Assembly (NCBI GenBank): GCA_027625915.1
Contig: JANTQA010000032.1
Coordinates: 11,920,001-11,984,000 of the forward strand
Length of the DNA: 64,000 nt
Source of the DNA: Anaeramoeba flamelloides
Lineage: Eukaryota; Metamonada; Anaeramoebidae
Reading direction: 5' to 3'
Part shown: positions 1 through 12,300 of the stretch, in pieces
Layout of the letters: the number at the start of each line of letters is the position of its first letter
How positions within the stretch are numbered: the stretch's first letter is position 1
Notes under the pieces: generated by a model
What the model saw: the letters and a program-made list of their open reading frames with translations, nothing else
Told to the model about the DNA's origin: nothing
The model's database searches: none
Position numbers and translations under genes: made by a program

Positions 1-202
1 AAAAATGTAAATGTTCTTCATGGTATGATATTTTTTTATTATTATCATAACATTTTTTTCGAGAAAGCAAAACAATAATTCAATTTAAAAACATACAGAT
101 GAATATAAGATAAGATTTTGGATCAAATCCTGAAATAACTTTGTTTTTTTCAAATTCCATCCAAATAATAAATTATAAAAAATAAATAAGAATCAATGTT
201 GA
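1..202. other. AT-rich flank downstream of the TPR gene
   Basis: Short AT-rich stretch 3' of the TPR gene. I see no coding signal or structured element in it. Confidence 0.5.
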
Positions 203-1681
203 TTAATTATTTTCAGAAACATCTGATTTTACATTAGCAATTGGACTTAATTCTATTGAGTTAATCAATTTTTCATTAATTTCTTTTTGAATCAATAATA
301 ATTGTGGTTTAACGTTTTGGACATCATTAATTTTCAAAGCAATTTCGATTTTTTCATTTGCAAGAAGATAGTTTTCATTTCTGAGAAAAATTTTTGACCA
401 GTTTAATAGGATTTCTGGGTTATTTGGCTTCAAGTGGTTGGCCTTTTCAATGTATTGTATCGCCTTATCAAATTTGTTTAATTTGGAATACAAATTGGCC
501 AAATTTGACTTGGCCCTATAATACCTGGGTGATAATTGCATTGATTTTTTATATAGCACCTTTGCCTGTGATAGGTTGCCATTTAATTCCTCGATGTATC
601 CCAAATGGTTGAAGGGGTTGCCGATGTTTGGGTCTGACTTAATTACCTTTTCTAAATGCACCTTCGCTTGGTCTAGCTCCCCGATTTTGATTAAATTATA
701 GCCAAGGTTGTTATGGATATCTGTCGAATTCGGATCAATTTTGAGTCCATTTTCAAACCAGATTCGAGACTTTTCATATTCCCCAATTTCGTCAAAGTAC
801 AGTGCCTTTAAATTGTAATACGTTGGGTTCTTGGGCTCGTTTTGTAGGCACTGATCGATTAATTTTTGAGAATTTGTGAAATCTCGCAGATCGAGATATG
901 AAAAAATTAAATTTTCGATCACAACACCCGTTTTCGGCTTGCACTCGAGCGCAAGCTGGAAGTATTCGTTGGCCTTCTTGTAATCCTTTTTGCTGTCCAT
1001 GGTGGTTCCCAGGATGTTATAAATTTTCCATTTGTTGGGGTTGTTTTCGTTGTTCTTCTGCAAGAGCCCCAAGAGCAGCTTCTCAGCCTTTTCATATCGC
1101 TCGAGCTTTTGTAAAGTGCAGCACAGGTTACGAATATAAAGATCCTTTTTGGGATCGACAGAGATCGCACGATCAAAATACTCTACCGCCAAATCGTACT
1201 GCTTGAGCTCTTCATAGACGAGCCCAAATAAATTCATGATCCGATCGTTGTTGGGCTCGATTTGAATTCCTTTTTCCAAGATCTTTTTCGTTTCTTCATA
1301 TTTTTTCATTTTGTATAACAAAAAGGCCAGCAGACGATAGACGTCAATGTCCTTTGGGTAGATCTTTAAGAGCTTTTCATAAATGATCCTTGACTCTTCA
1401 AATTTATTCAATTTTTGAGAAAAATAGCCCAGCCTGAGTAACAGCTTTTTATGGTTTGGATCCAAACTAAGTGCCCGTTTCGTGATTTCTTCTCCCTTGG
1501 TCCATTCTCTTGTGTACCTTAGTATCTGCGAATAACGCAAGTACAGCGAAATGTTAAAGGGATTTAATTCAATTGCCTGCTCGATATAGTGTCGGCTTTT
1601 TCCCATTTGCCTTAAGCGTAATTTCCTTGTCGCCTTGTTGACACAGAAATTAAAATGTTGTTGGCTTGTTCGTTTATTCAT
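203..1681 (-). CDS. tetratricopeptide-repeat (TPR) protein
   Basis: Single-exon reading frame of 492 residues. From about residue 30 to 465 it is almost wholly tandem 34-residue TPR units, about twelve of them. They show the usual signature of small residues at positions 8 and 20 and a Pro near position 32, as in the repeated NPN/DPN/KPNNP turns after each helix pair. TPR arrays are protein-binding scaffolds. No catalytic domain, signal peptide or membrane segment is visible, so a specific role cannot be named. The ATG at 1681 opens a basic 30-residue leader before the first repeat. The tail after about residue 465 is short and polar. The central part (about 900-1250) is visibly richer in G and C than the flanks or the other genes here. 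Its absence of introns also sets it apart from several neighbours. O-GlcNAc-transferase-type or IFT-type TPR proteins are alternatives, but no partner domain supports them. Confidence 0.9.
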   Translation of the reverse strand: MNKRTSQQHFNFCVNKATRKLRLRQMGKSRHYIEQAIELNPFNISLYLRYSQILRYTREWTKGEEITKRALSLDPNHKKLLLRLGYFSQKLNKFEESRIIYEKLLKIYPKDIDVYRLLAFLLYKMKKYEETKKILEKGIQIEPNNDRIMNLFGLVYEELKQYDLAVEYFDRAISVDPKKDLYIRNLCCTLQKLERYEKAEKLLLGLLQKNNENNPNKWKIYNILGTTMDSKKDYKKANEYFQLALECKPKTGVVIENLIFSYLDLRDFTNSQKLIDQCLQNEPKNPTYYNLKALYFDEIGEYEKSRIWFENGLKIDPNSTDIHNNLGYNLIKIGELDQAKVHLEKVIKSDPNIGNPFNHLGYIEELNGNLSQAKVLYKKSMQLSPRYYRAKSNLANLYSKLNKFDKAIQYIEKANHLKPNNPEILLNWSKIFLRNENYLLANEKIEIALKINDVQNVKPQLLLIQKEINEKLINSIELSPIANVKSDVSENN

Positions 1682-4600
1682 TTCACTGTGTGTTGATTTC
1701 TTTTCTTCTTTTTGTTTATTTTTGGTAATTTGGTTAGTTTGGAAAAAACATTAAAAAAAATAAATCCTTTTATGATTTAAAACTCTCAAAAAATTAAAGT
1801 TCCTTGACAAATCCTTATCCCAGTTCATAGCTTTCTGTCAACTTGTGTCCATTTACAAATACTTTCACAATCTTTAAATACCCAAAAGACCTGAAAAGCT
1901 TTGTAAAAGTCAAGAGAGTTTTTGTAACTTTTGTTTTGATCATTTGTTTTTTTTTTCTGAACCAAAACGCGTCATGAGAGACAATAAAGAATAAACGAAA
2001 ATTTGTTTTTTCTTTTTTTAAATTCGGAAGCAGTTAAAAAATCTGTTGTACCATCATTCGATTTTTTTTTTTGGAAAATAAGTTGATTAATCCTTTGATA
2101 AATTTTTTCCTTAACCACTAAAGAGATTAGATTCCACTTGATGTTAATTACTCCGTTGACTGTGTTTGGGTCTTTGTTAATTTTTTGAATTTAAGGGTTT
2201 CATTCTTTCATGATTTACTCAGGATATTTTTGATTTTTAAAGCTGATAATATTTTTTTCAAATTTTAAACTTAACTAAAAATTTTCACCCTTTTTTTTGA
2301 CTACTTGTGGTGAATGGAATTTCGACTTTAAAGGGGTTTTTTGAGTGTTTTCTGATTGAAATTTTCAAACAAGAATTGGATCTCAAAAATTAAATAAAAT
2401 TCAACTCTCCTCGATAGCCCTTAATTAATAAATAAAAATAAAACTTTTAAAATTAATGCTAAATTAAAATTAGTTTCTTTTTATTAACCCAAATGATTAA
2501 GAAAAATTGTAAAAAAAATTAAAATATAAATTGAAAAGATTTAAGATTTAGAGTCTTCAAGAAAGATAATTTTTAAATCAAATTTTCTGTTTTTTTTTTT
2601 GATTATTTTTTTGATTTTTTTTTATAAATTAAAAAGAATATTTTTTTTACCTTAAACTTTTTTTTTTATTTAAATTTGCTTAAAATGACAATTTCTGAGA
2701 GGAATAAGTCAATTATAAATGGGTTATATTCTTTTAAAAATGGTCATAAACGATATACTTTCCTAAATTAATAGTCTTTTATCTCACAAGTATAATAATT
2801 ATCTCTTGGTAAAAACATTTTTTTGAACAGTCATTTATTTTTTTTTGATTTGAAATTTGTCCAATTCAAAAAATAGTGTTAGATCTCAATTGAAATTGTT
2901 GTTTTTGTGGTCTTTGTTATTGTTGTTGTTAAGGTAAAGTTCAACCAAAGGGTACAAAAAATTGAGCAAAAGAGACATATTCAACTTCATGAAGATTATG
3001 TAAATTCAGAAAAAAATTTAAAAAATTTACAATTGACTAAATATATAAAATAATAATACTAAAGCACAATAATACAATTTTTATTTCAAAGTTATAGGAT
3101 TTCTTTGCATATTTATACCATTTTTTAAAAAATTCCCTTTTGTCAAATGATAAATTTACTTATTTTCTATCCGTATTAATTATTTCAAATACTCCAAAAA
3201 TATTAGAAATAAAATAATAAATTAATAATTGAAAAATTATATTATTTCTTGTTCCGCTTGAATTTGGTTTGTTAATATTGTAATTTTTTTTTTTTTTTTT
3301 GCTTTTGATAGAGTCATTTGTACTTTTAAGGTACAAATAACAACGAAATTTAAGGCACAATAAAAATCACAAATTAAGAAATAAAATTCTGAGATTCTAG
3401 GAAAATAATGTTTAAAAAAAAATTTACAAATTTTATGTCTTAATTTAAGATTGTTTTGTTCCTTAAATTTCGTTGAAAGTTTTTGTCTTAAAAGTTGAAC
3501 TGAATGTAAATTTTATTTTATATTAAAAAAGTTTGGTTAACTGTACTTTTTTGTAAGAATATATTAGGCTCAAATTTTACTACTTTCCCTGAAAAAGCTC
3601 TTTTTTTATTTTTAACTAGAAGTTAAAAAAACCAAATCAAAGAAAAATTTTTCAATTTATTTCTCTTAACATAATTTTAGTCTTTTTTCTTAATAAAAAA
3701 AAAAAAGAAAAAAACCTATTATAATAATGGCTTTAAAGGGAATTTAAGCTAGAGGATTTTACTGTATTATTTAAAAAAAAATCAAAAGCCAAAATTATAA
3801 ATACATATATGGTATTAATAAACTCCATTAAGGTGATTAGTTAAAAAATGAATTATTTTTTGAAAAGGTGTGGTAACCCTTTTTGATTTTCCAAGTGATG
3901 AATATGTATAAGTCTTTTTCAAGAAAATAGACTATTTTAAAAAAGAATTTTTAAGAAAATAATTTACATCAAAAAAATGAAGAATTATCATAATTTGAAC
4001 AATTCATTCTTGGGTTTAATATTTTAATCAACATTGATTTCAATTTGAAAAAGTATGTTATTTGCTAAAAATTTTTGAAAAAAAAAATATTTTTACATTA
4101 TTATTTTTTTGAAATATTTGTTACAATTTATTTATTGTATTTATTCAGAGGAAGAAATTATTAAAGAAAATTTTATCAAATAAATAGGTGAGAGAGAAGA
4201 AGAAAAATATTAAAATATCAATAATAATGATAATATCATTTGTATAGTCAAATTAAAAAATATCCACTATTTTTTGATTTTCCAGGATTTGAAAAAAGAA
4301 AGAACAAGAATTTATATTTTGATAAAAAGAGAAATTTCATTTAAATTAATTTCTTAAAAAATATCACAATTGTTTTTTTATGTGTCAAATGGAATAAAAA
4401 CCACCTCAAAAAAAACCAATTTTAAAATTAAAATCCGAATTAAACTTTTCTTTCTATTAGTTGAGATAATAAATTTCTCGTTTTTGTTATTTTCTTCGAT
4501 CAAAAAAAGATAAAATATAATTACTACCAAATATTCAATCTACAAATGGTTTGATTTCCAAAATTTATTTCTAATTTTTCAAACCCACTTGGTAATAAAT

Positions 4601-6040
4601 AATCCCAAAAAATAAATATCATTACTGAAAAAGAGTATCAAATCCTTTATATCCATTGAAGATTTAATTTCTAAAAAAAAAAAAGTTTTCACTTCAAAAA
4701 AAAAAAATAAGCAAATTAATTTTTTCCAATCTTATTCTCAGTTAAAGAACGTTTTATCCTTAAAAATTAGAAATTGAAATGGTTTTTTCCTAGAATTTAT
4801 TCAAAAAAAAAAATAAAAAACCTTCTTCTGTTTCGAAAAAGATAGTATTTCAAGGTATTTAATTTTTTTATAAAAAAACATTGATAAATCTTTTATGATC
4901 AAAAAACATAGTATCTAAACATTTTTAAACTTTATTAAATTTAAATTACAATAAGAAAATTTTTATTAAATTCCAACTGAATAGTTTTTTAATTCTGTTT
5001 TCACAATCAGTAAAATATGTTTTGGTATATTATCTTTTTATTTTTTTCTTTATTAGTTTATTGATCAATAATTTTCATTCAATATTTTAATATTCATATA
5101 AGAACAAATATTATTTTTGGATTATGGGAAATTAAAATTAATAAAAAAATACCAAAATTGTTGTGAAAGACATATCTATTCAAAAATTTTAAACAGATGA
5201 AATTAACTCCTGACAAATGTACCCATTTGACTGTAAAATGGTTTAGAAACTAAAATAATAATAGTATCATATTATTTAATTATTATATTTAGATCCTTGA
5301 AACATTACTATTTGTACATTATTTGAATTTCAAAGATTAACTCAATAATCATGAACAAAAAAAAACTCAAAGACTGATTAGTTTTGGTTTCCTTTTTTAT
5401 AAAGCTAGTTGTAGCACCAATTAATTCCTTTTGTGTGAGAATAATTTTCAAAATAATCTATTAGGGTTAATTATTTAATTTTATAAAAAAATTGAATTTT
5501 TTTGCTACTAATCTACTCTTTGAGACAATTTTAAGAAAGCTATTTTACAACTTTGGCTTCTTTGGAGATTGATTATTCAACATTAACATTTTTCTCGCAA
5601 ATGTATATTTTTTTAAAAAAAATTGTTTGGGTTTTTTAATAATACAAAGGATTATTTTTAATTAATTGATCAAATATTACTACTTTGCAATCGATTTTTA
5701 GAGACATTTGAACTCTGGAGAAGGAATGTGATTTCATTTAATAACAACCTACTTTGATCTTGGGCTTCTCCTTGGTAGACTCTACTCCCTTAAATCACAA
5801 GAATTTTTTTTTTCTTTCATGAGGCAGCCTTCTCGTGTCAAGATCAGATATTTTTTTTCACTTTTTTAGTGGTGAAAGCACAACAAAAGAATCAAATAAA
5901 ATTAAGAAAAAAAAATAGGATTTTTTGGAATGGCCATTAATTTGGATTATTTAAATTTTGTTTTTAACTTTTGTGTTTCCTTCTCAAATCGGAAACAAAT
6001 ATAAAAATAAAAAAGAACCAGTTTTTTTTTGAGTAGCTAT
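1682..6040. other. intergenic AT-rich region
   Basis: About 4.3 kb without a convincing gene. It contains homopolymer A/T runs and one copy of a dispersed repeat near 4630-5190. A slightly GC-richer island lies at 5735-5850. I saw no tRNA or snRNA that I can defend. Confidence 0.5.
4630..5190. repeat. dispersed repeat, copy A
   Basis: Aligns by eye with 12835-13145 and then 13760-13960. Shared landmarks include a block around 'TTATTAGTTTATTGATC' followed by 'ATTATTTTTGGATTAT', and an earlier block with 'TTCACTTCAAAAAAA'. Copy A lacks the roughly 600 bp that lies between the two blocks in copy B. There is no coding capacity. The family is unknown. Confidence 0.55.
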
Positions 6041-6616
6041 TTAGGCCATATAATAAAGAAGTTGGCTTGACATTTCTTGGTAGGTGTAATAAGTCACAGA
6101 GAAAAATGGATCATTACAATAAAAGATATCAGATTCTGTTTCGTATCCAGTCAATAGAACAAAATGGCCACTGTTTCGAACATGGGCAATGACAATCCCT
6201 TTTCTGTCAATGTGTTGTCTCATTTCTTCTTTGGAAATCAATTTGTAAGGCTCTGCATATTTTACAACATGTGGAGGAGTAGGGATACGATCTGGTGCAT
6301 TTAAGACAAGGTTATTGCAATCACCACCTAAACAAACATAGCCTTGATGTTCTTGAAGCCAGGTGTTTAGTGTGTCTGGGTTAGAGTCTGTAAGCATGCC
6401 GCTGCTAGTTGGTATTTTGATTCCAAAGCAATTTAATGCCATTGAAACACTGCTCATTGCACAGCCTTCTCTACAAATCGTTGATCCGTTCATGTTATGT
6501 GATCCCCATTTTGGATCGCATTGTTTGTACAGTGGACAATTTCCTAAAGGACTAACTTTTTTACAAAAAGTGCCAGAAAAGAAAATAACCAAAATTATTA
6601 AGAAAAGTAATTTCAT
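6041..6616 (-). CDS. secreted C39-like (papain-fold) cysteine peptidase
   Basis: Single exon, 191 residues. It starts with a signal peptide (residues 1-18: Lys, then a hydrophobic run ending near FSGTFC). The mature part matches the peptidase C39-like family. Cys52 sits in GCAMSSVSMAL at the start of a helix, as expected for the nucleophile. His151 is in GHFVLLTGY and Asp169 in CNDPF, completing a Cys-His-Asp triad. There is an extra Cys set (27, 33, 48, 63, 95, 100) that could form disulfides outside the cytosol. Related bacterial domains cleave double-glycine leaders, but stand-alone secreted versions in protists are of unknown substrate. A digestive or antibacterial lysosomal role is inference. 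The ATG at 6616 is the only start giving the signal peptide. The stop is TAA at 6041-6043. No intron is seen. Confidence 0.82.
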   Translation of the reverse strand: MKLLFLIILVIFFSGTFCKKVSPLGNCPLYKQCDPKWGSHNMNGSTICREGCAMSSVSMALNCFGIKIPTSSGMLTDSNPDTLNTWLQEHQGYVCLGGDCNNLVLNAPDRIPTPPHVVKYAEPYKLISKEEMRQHIDRKGIVIAHVRNSGHFVLLTGYETESDIFYCNDPFFSVTYYTYQEMSSQLLYYMA

Positions 6617-8864
6617 TTTGGAGAAATGAGAAAAAATGAAAAATCTTTATTGGTAAACAAGTTGGAAAAGTTGAGAGAAAAGGAACAAAACAGAAGTTTT
6701 CATGTTTCTTTTTACCAAATTGTTCTTAAAAGTTGATGTAACGTATTGCCATTCTTCAAACTCCAAAATTTCTCAATAACTAGTCTATCAAATTCGAATG
6801 AGATAAAAATATCTACTGATTATCTTTTTTCTTTTTTGTTTTCAGAGTTTCCTTCGGGATTCTTTGTTTACCCAATATTTATATCAATTTAATAATTCAA
6901 AACAGAAACAAACAAATAATTAGATTGAAAGATAATCTATTTCTTTGAAATCTCGAATCAGTAAAGAAAAATTTGTTAAAAGAAAAAAGATATTGAGGTG
7001 AAACTATTTTCCCATTTTTAATCAAAATAACAATAATGTTTGAATCACTTAAAACCCTAATGACGTTGCCTGTGGGTTATTTCAACAAATTATGATATTT
7101 ATGATAATGAAGAAGATGTAAATCGAAAAAATGGTAATAAAAATTGTTATATAATTGACTAGTAAACTAATAAAAATCTTCGAGTAAAGTGAATATCAAA
7201 TTCAAAAAAATTTTACCACTTCTTGAGATTGAAAAAGAAATAAAAATCCGATTATAATATAAAAGTTAATTGTAAAGCTATTTTCTGAAATGAATTATTT
7301 TTTTAATTTGTTTGATCCATTTTTTCTAATTTTAGGACAACTTCAAAATTCAACATTTTCCTAATTTTTAAAAAAAAAATAATAGTTGAAAAGGGGTAAA
7401 ATTTTAATATAAACTAAATTTCATAATAAATTGCCAAATTTTTATACTTTTTTTTTACATTTTTTTTCAGATGAAAAACAATTATTTCTTGAGTATAGTA
7501 TTAAATTTTAGAAACCTAATTTTTTTTATCATATTAGATAACTTCAATTTATAAAAATATTATTTTCAAAATTTGATTTATAATGGGTCAATGATTTTGA
7601 AATGGACTTTTTTTTCAAATTTATTTCAAAAATAAAAATTATTTTTTTGAAGAAAGAAAAATATCTTATTGTATGTGAACAGCGTATACAAAAATACACT
7701 TAAATAAAACTCACTAACTTCTAAAATATCCCAGTATAAAACATTTACTTTAGTACCAAAAAAATTACAAAAATTATTTTAAACTATAAAAAAATATATT
7801 TTTTTCTTTCAAAGAACAGTTCAAATCAATTTTTTTGTTTTTATTAAATTAAAATATACGAGAAAAAAAAAAAAACAAAGAAACTAAAAATTCTCCCAAA
7901 ATACTTATTTAAAACCTGGAAAATTCAAGAAATAGTTGAAAGGAATAGTTTTAAATTTGATTATTTAGAATCAATAATTAATAGCCCAATCTTAATTTTT
8001 TTTTTTTTAGTGGATTACTGACAGCCCAAGGATTAAATGTATCAATAGAATTCACAATGATTTCTCAATTTTTTATAGATTTTCAAACAAATAAAACATA
8101 TTCAAATTAATATTTATAATAAAAAAAAAATAATAGATATTATCTAATAACTGGTTTTAATAGTTAATAGTTCCTTGTTTATACTCTTATGGGTATTTAA
8201 AAAGAATATTATCTAACTGTAAAAATTCAAAGAAATTTAATAAATATTTGTGAATAAAATCGAGATCAATTTTTTTTAGATCTTCAAAGGATTCAATATT
8301 TAATTTATTTTTATTGTATTTCGATAATAAGATTAAATTTACAATGGTTATTTGTTTCATACAAACTCCTCAAAATGACTAAAAGTGAGGATATCACAAA
8401 ATAAATTTTTTTGGCAAATTTTTCTTTTTCTAATTTGATCCAAAAACGTAAAACAAAAAAGGATCTGGATCTTTTGACTGGAAATTTAATTGGTAAATAT
8501 GAACTTGTTTTTTAAAAAGATAACTCATTTCTCTCAAGTTGATAAATAAGTTTGTGTATCGGGTTTAATTGTATCCTTGTGTAAATAATTACTATATTAC
8601 CTTTGGGGAAAAAAATAAATAAGAGTTACTCGTATCGAAGAAGAAACTCATCTCACTATTAAGCTTAAAATTGTTTTTTTCCGAATTTTTTTTAGTTCTT
8701 TTTAGATTTGGAAATGAAATCCCATTTTGTCAGTAAAAAAGAAAATAAGTTTTGAAATGTATTGTTAAAAGATAAGCGAATGCCAAAAAATACTTTTTCC
8801 AAAATAATAACAAAAAACTAATTTTGATAAAAAAAATAAATCAACTTTCATTTAACAACTCTAC

Positions 8865-8992
8865 AGCTATGTGAATACTTGCTTTTCATTTTTCAACTTG
8901 AAAAATTTTCCAACTCGCGATTAAACATCAAAAGGGATGGTCGGGTGAAATGCTAAACATGAGTCTTCCATTTTTGTCTTATTCACATAGCT
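8865..8992. repeat. 13-bp inverted repeat flanking a 102-bp spacer
   Basis: AGCTATGTGAATA at 8865-8877 is perfectly inverted at 8980-8992. The enclosed 102 bp is richer in G and C than its surroundings. It could be a tiny non-autonomous element or an upstream control region of the PSI gene that starts 316 bp further on. Confidence 0.6.
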
Positions 8993-9000
8993 ATATAAGG
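8991..9000 (+). promoter_or_regulatory. possible TATA box of the PSI-repeat gene
   Basis: CTATATAAGG lies directly after the right arm of the inverted repeat and about 310 bp before the ATG at 9308. It fits a TATA consensus well, but in DNA this AT-rich the match could be chance. The transcript start is unknown. Confidence 0.25.
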
Positions 9001-9307
9001 GTGTAAGAAAAGAGGAAAAGTGTCCGAAATAAATTCACGGGTTATTTTGATTAAATTTGAGAACCACTTTTAGAATTTTATTGACTCGGCATTTTATCAA
9101 AAGAAAAAAGAAAAAATGAAAAAAAAAAACACTTCATTCAATCCCTTGTTATAGAACAACATAAAATCGAAAACTGATCTGTTTAATAAGTAAGAAGAAA
9201 AAGGGACAACAACACCTTTCCAAATAAAGAGTTGGAATTTCAAGTAAAAACATTTTTTTAGGTTCTTGAAAAAAAGATAAAATTATTATCAAAAAGAAAT
9301 AACTTTA

Positions 9308-12300
9308 ATGAACTTAAATTTATCTATCTTTTTCTTATTAGCAATTACTCTCTCTTTAATAAGAGGTAACGATGTATGTGGTTCATATGATAGCTCTTGT
9401 GAGTTGTGTTTAACACATTATGCTGATAGGCAATGTGGATGGTGTAATACAACCTCGAGTTGTTTTACAGGAAACACAGATGGCCCATTGGATGGTACCT
9501 GTAGTAAAGCAAATTGGTATTGGGGAGCAAATTCACAGTGCCCACCAAACCCAGCACCAACACCAACAACAACCCCTACTCCTACAGCTACACCAACACC
9601 CACACCAACACCAAGTAAATTAATCATCAATTTTGCATTTTTATTTCCCAAAAGAAAAAAAAAAAAAAAAAAAAAACATATTAATAAAAAAAAAAAAAAA
9701 AAAAAAAAAGATTAACTGAGCATCACCTTAAAACCGAAAAATCTAAAAATTTTTGATTTTTTCTTACAAACACCTCTCTAAACTGGCTTGTGTTTGTGCC
9801 TATTAATTTTTTTTTTCTCCTTTGCTTTATAGTTAAGAATGAGTGTACCAAATATTATAAGGATTGCGCAACTTGCTCTGCTCATTTTGCAGATCGAAGT
9901 TGTGGATGGTGTATTTCTGATCAAACATGTTATGACGGATCTGATTCCGGTCCAAACGGCGCAATTTGCACTGGAATGTCTTGGGTTTATGGTAAAAACA
10001 GCAAGTGTACTACCGATTTAGGTTTGTGATTTTTTTTTTTTTTTCTTTTTTTTTTTTTTGCTTTCCTCTCTTTTTTAAAAATTTTTCTAATAATCCCCCA
10101 TTCTTTTTTTATTTTTTTCCTTGTTAATTTTATCAATTGAATAGGATGTGGTGTCTATAATAATTCTTGTGACAGTTGTTTAACACATTATGCAGATAGG
10201 CAATGTGGATGGTGTAAAACAACCTCAAGCTGTTTTACAGGAAACACAGATGGCCCATTAGATAGTACCTGTACTCAAGACAATTGGTATTGGGGTGCAA
10301 ATTCACAGTGCCCACCAAACCCAGCACCAAAGCCAACAACAATCCCAACTCCTACCCCCACCCCTACCCCTATTCCAACACCAGGTAAATTCTTTATAAA
10401 CCAATTTTATCATTAATTTTATTAACAAAGAACAAACAACAAAACAGTAAAAAACCAGACAAACACAAACAATCAAACAATTAAAAAAGCACCAATTCAA
10501 AAATTTATAATTCTTCTCTGAAGATTGGGTGCGACTAATTATCAATTTTCAAATTTTAACCTACAAGTATTTGTCAAGAATTAATTTAAAAAATTTAATA
10601 GTGAACGTGTCTTATTAATGGTATGAATTTAATGAAGGTTTTTGTAAAAAAACAAAAACAAAAACTACCATATGATAGGTACTCTCGGTGGATGATTGAT
10701 CAAAATGAAATTCCATTTTTTTTTGTTATTCAAGGAATAAAAACTAAATTTTTGATTACTGTCTTATTCGAATTAATACATGAAAATTTTTCTTTCAGAT
10801 TCCCAAAAATATAACAGTCATCATTTGTTTTAAAAACCCAAGATCTTGTAAAAAATTATTAGTAGATTACAATCACAACAACCAGGTTTTTCTAACTGTT
10901 ATTTTCTAATTTAAAAAAATTAATTTGATCTCAAAGTTTCAAAAATAAAGAGATTCAAATTAATTAAACTCAAGATTATCATGATCAAATGATCTTGTGA
11001 TGGTCTCGGTTTTTTTTTCGAGGAATTTAGAGATAGTGAGGAAAAATATTTGAGAATCTGAAATAAAAATTTTTCAATCTTAATTGGAAAATGACAGTAT
11101 ATTTGGCTTGTTAGTAAAAAAAATTGATAATATAAGAAAGACTTAAATTTTTTTTTTGCTTTGTTTGACTAAAAGAAAGAAACCAACAAATGAAAACAAA
11201 AAACTAATTGTTAATTTTTTTTTTTTATAAACTGACAAATTCCCAAAAAAAGTAAATAAATTTTTCGTTCAATTTCCATTTTTGTAAATCTTATAACCCT
11301 TCCTTTAAAAGAATTCTTGAGAATGAATATTTTGAAGTCCAACTAATTTTAAAAAGTTTCTTCACATTAAAACCAATAAAATTCTTTATTCAGCACTTTT
11401 GTAAAAAAATTTTAAAAAAGGGAAAAAAAAATAAAAATGGAAAAACTTTTGTTTGAATTTATCAGTATTATCAAAGAGTGGTGATTTCACAAAATTACCT
11501 CCTGTTTGCCTGAAACCATAAATTTATTTTGGGATTCAAAAAACTAAGTGTTTCATAAAATTTGGTGATTAACAGTCGATGGTATTTTCGTAACAGTTAT
11601 GGCAAATTGTTAAATACTGTCATTTTCCCTGAAAAGATCAAAAATTTTTATTTCAATTTTTCACATATTTTTCCACACGATCAGTAGAAAATATAAAAAG
11701 ATCTTTACAAAGGAATTAAAAATGAAAAATTGTATAGAATTATTTTACTTTACCTTATTAAAGTTTGAGATAAAGTAAAAATTTTTTCAAATTGGAATTT
11801 AACAGTATTAAAATAATTCTAATTATAAAATCGTTAAATTAATGAAATTAAAATTATTTTAAAAAGTATTTAATGTTTTTTCAGTTCCAAATCTTTAATT
11901 TTTTCCAAGAATAAAGATTTAACGATCTCAAAAGAATTATTAAATCTTGATAAAGAGTCAAATTTATAAAATCTTCTTTGCTGGAATGTTTTTTATTAAA
12001 AAGCAAGTTTAAATTCAAAAGAAAATTCAATTATTAAAAAACTTTGAATTTTACTCATAAATTTTTTAATTAGATACCTTTTAGTTGAAGTAAAATCATC
12101 CATTCTTCTTTGTTATTTTTTTAGTAAAACAAAATAAATATAAATTTTTATCCAAAAAACAAGTAATTAATATCATTCAATATCTTCTAGTAAAGTCATT
12201 TTAAAAAAGTTTTCTTTCTAAATGAATTTTACATCTAAAATAACATCCTTGAAGATCAATTTTTTGGTTCAATTGGACGAGAGGTAGTCATTTTTATTAT

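Larger units (their letters stand above)
6617..9307. other. intergenic AT-rich region
   Basis: About 2.7 kb between the divergently oriented peptidase and PSI genes. Nothing coding is visible. The one structured part is the inverted repeat at 8865-8992, followed by a TATA-like motif. Confidence 0.5.

Noticed and set aside
898-1206. 102-residue plus-strand frame in the TPR gene
   Set aside because: Antisense to well-formed TPR repeats, with no family resemblance.
5760-5850. Possible spliceosomal snRNA
   Set aside because: Compared from memory with U1, U2, U4, U5 and U6 core motifs and none matched.
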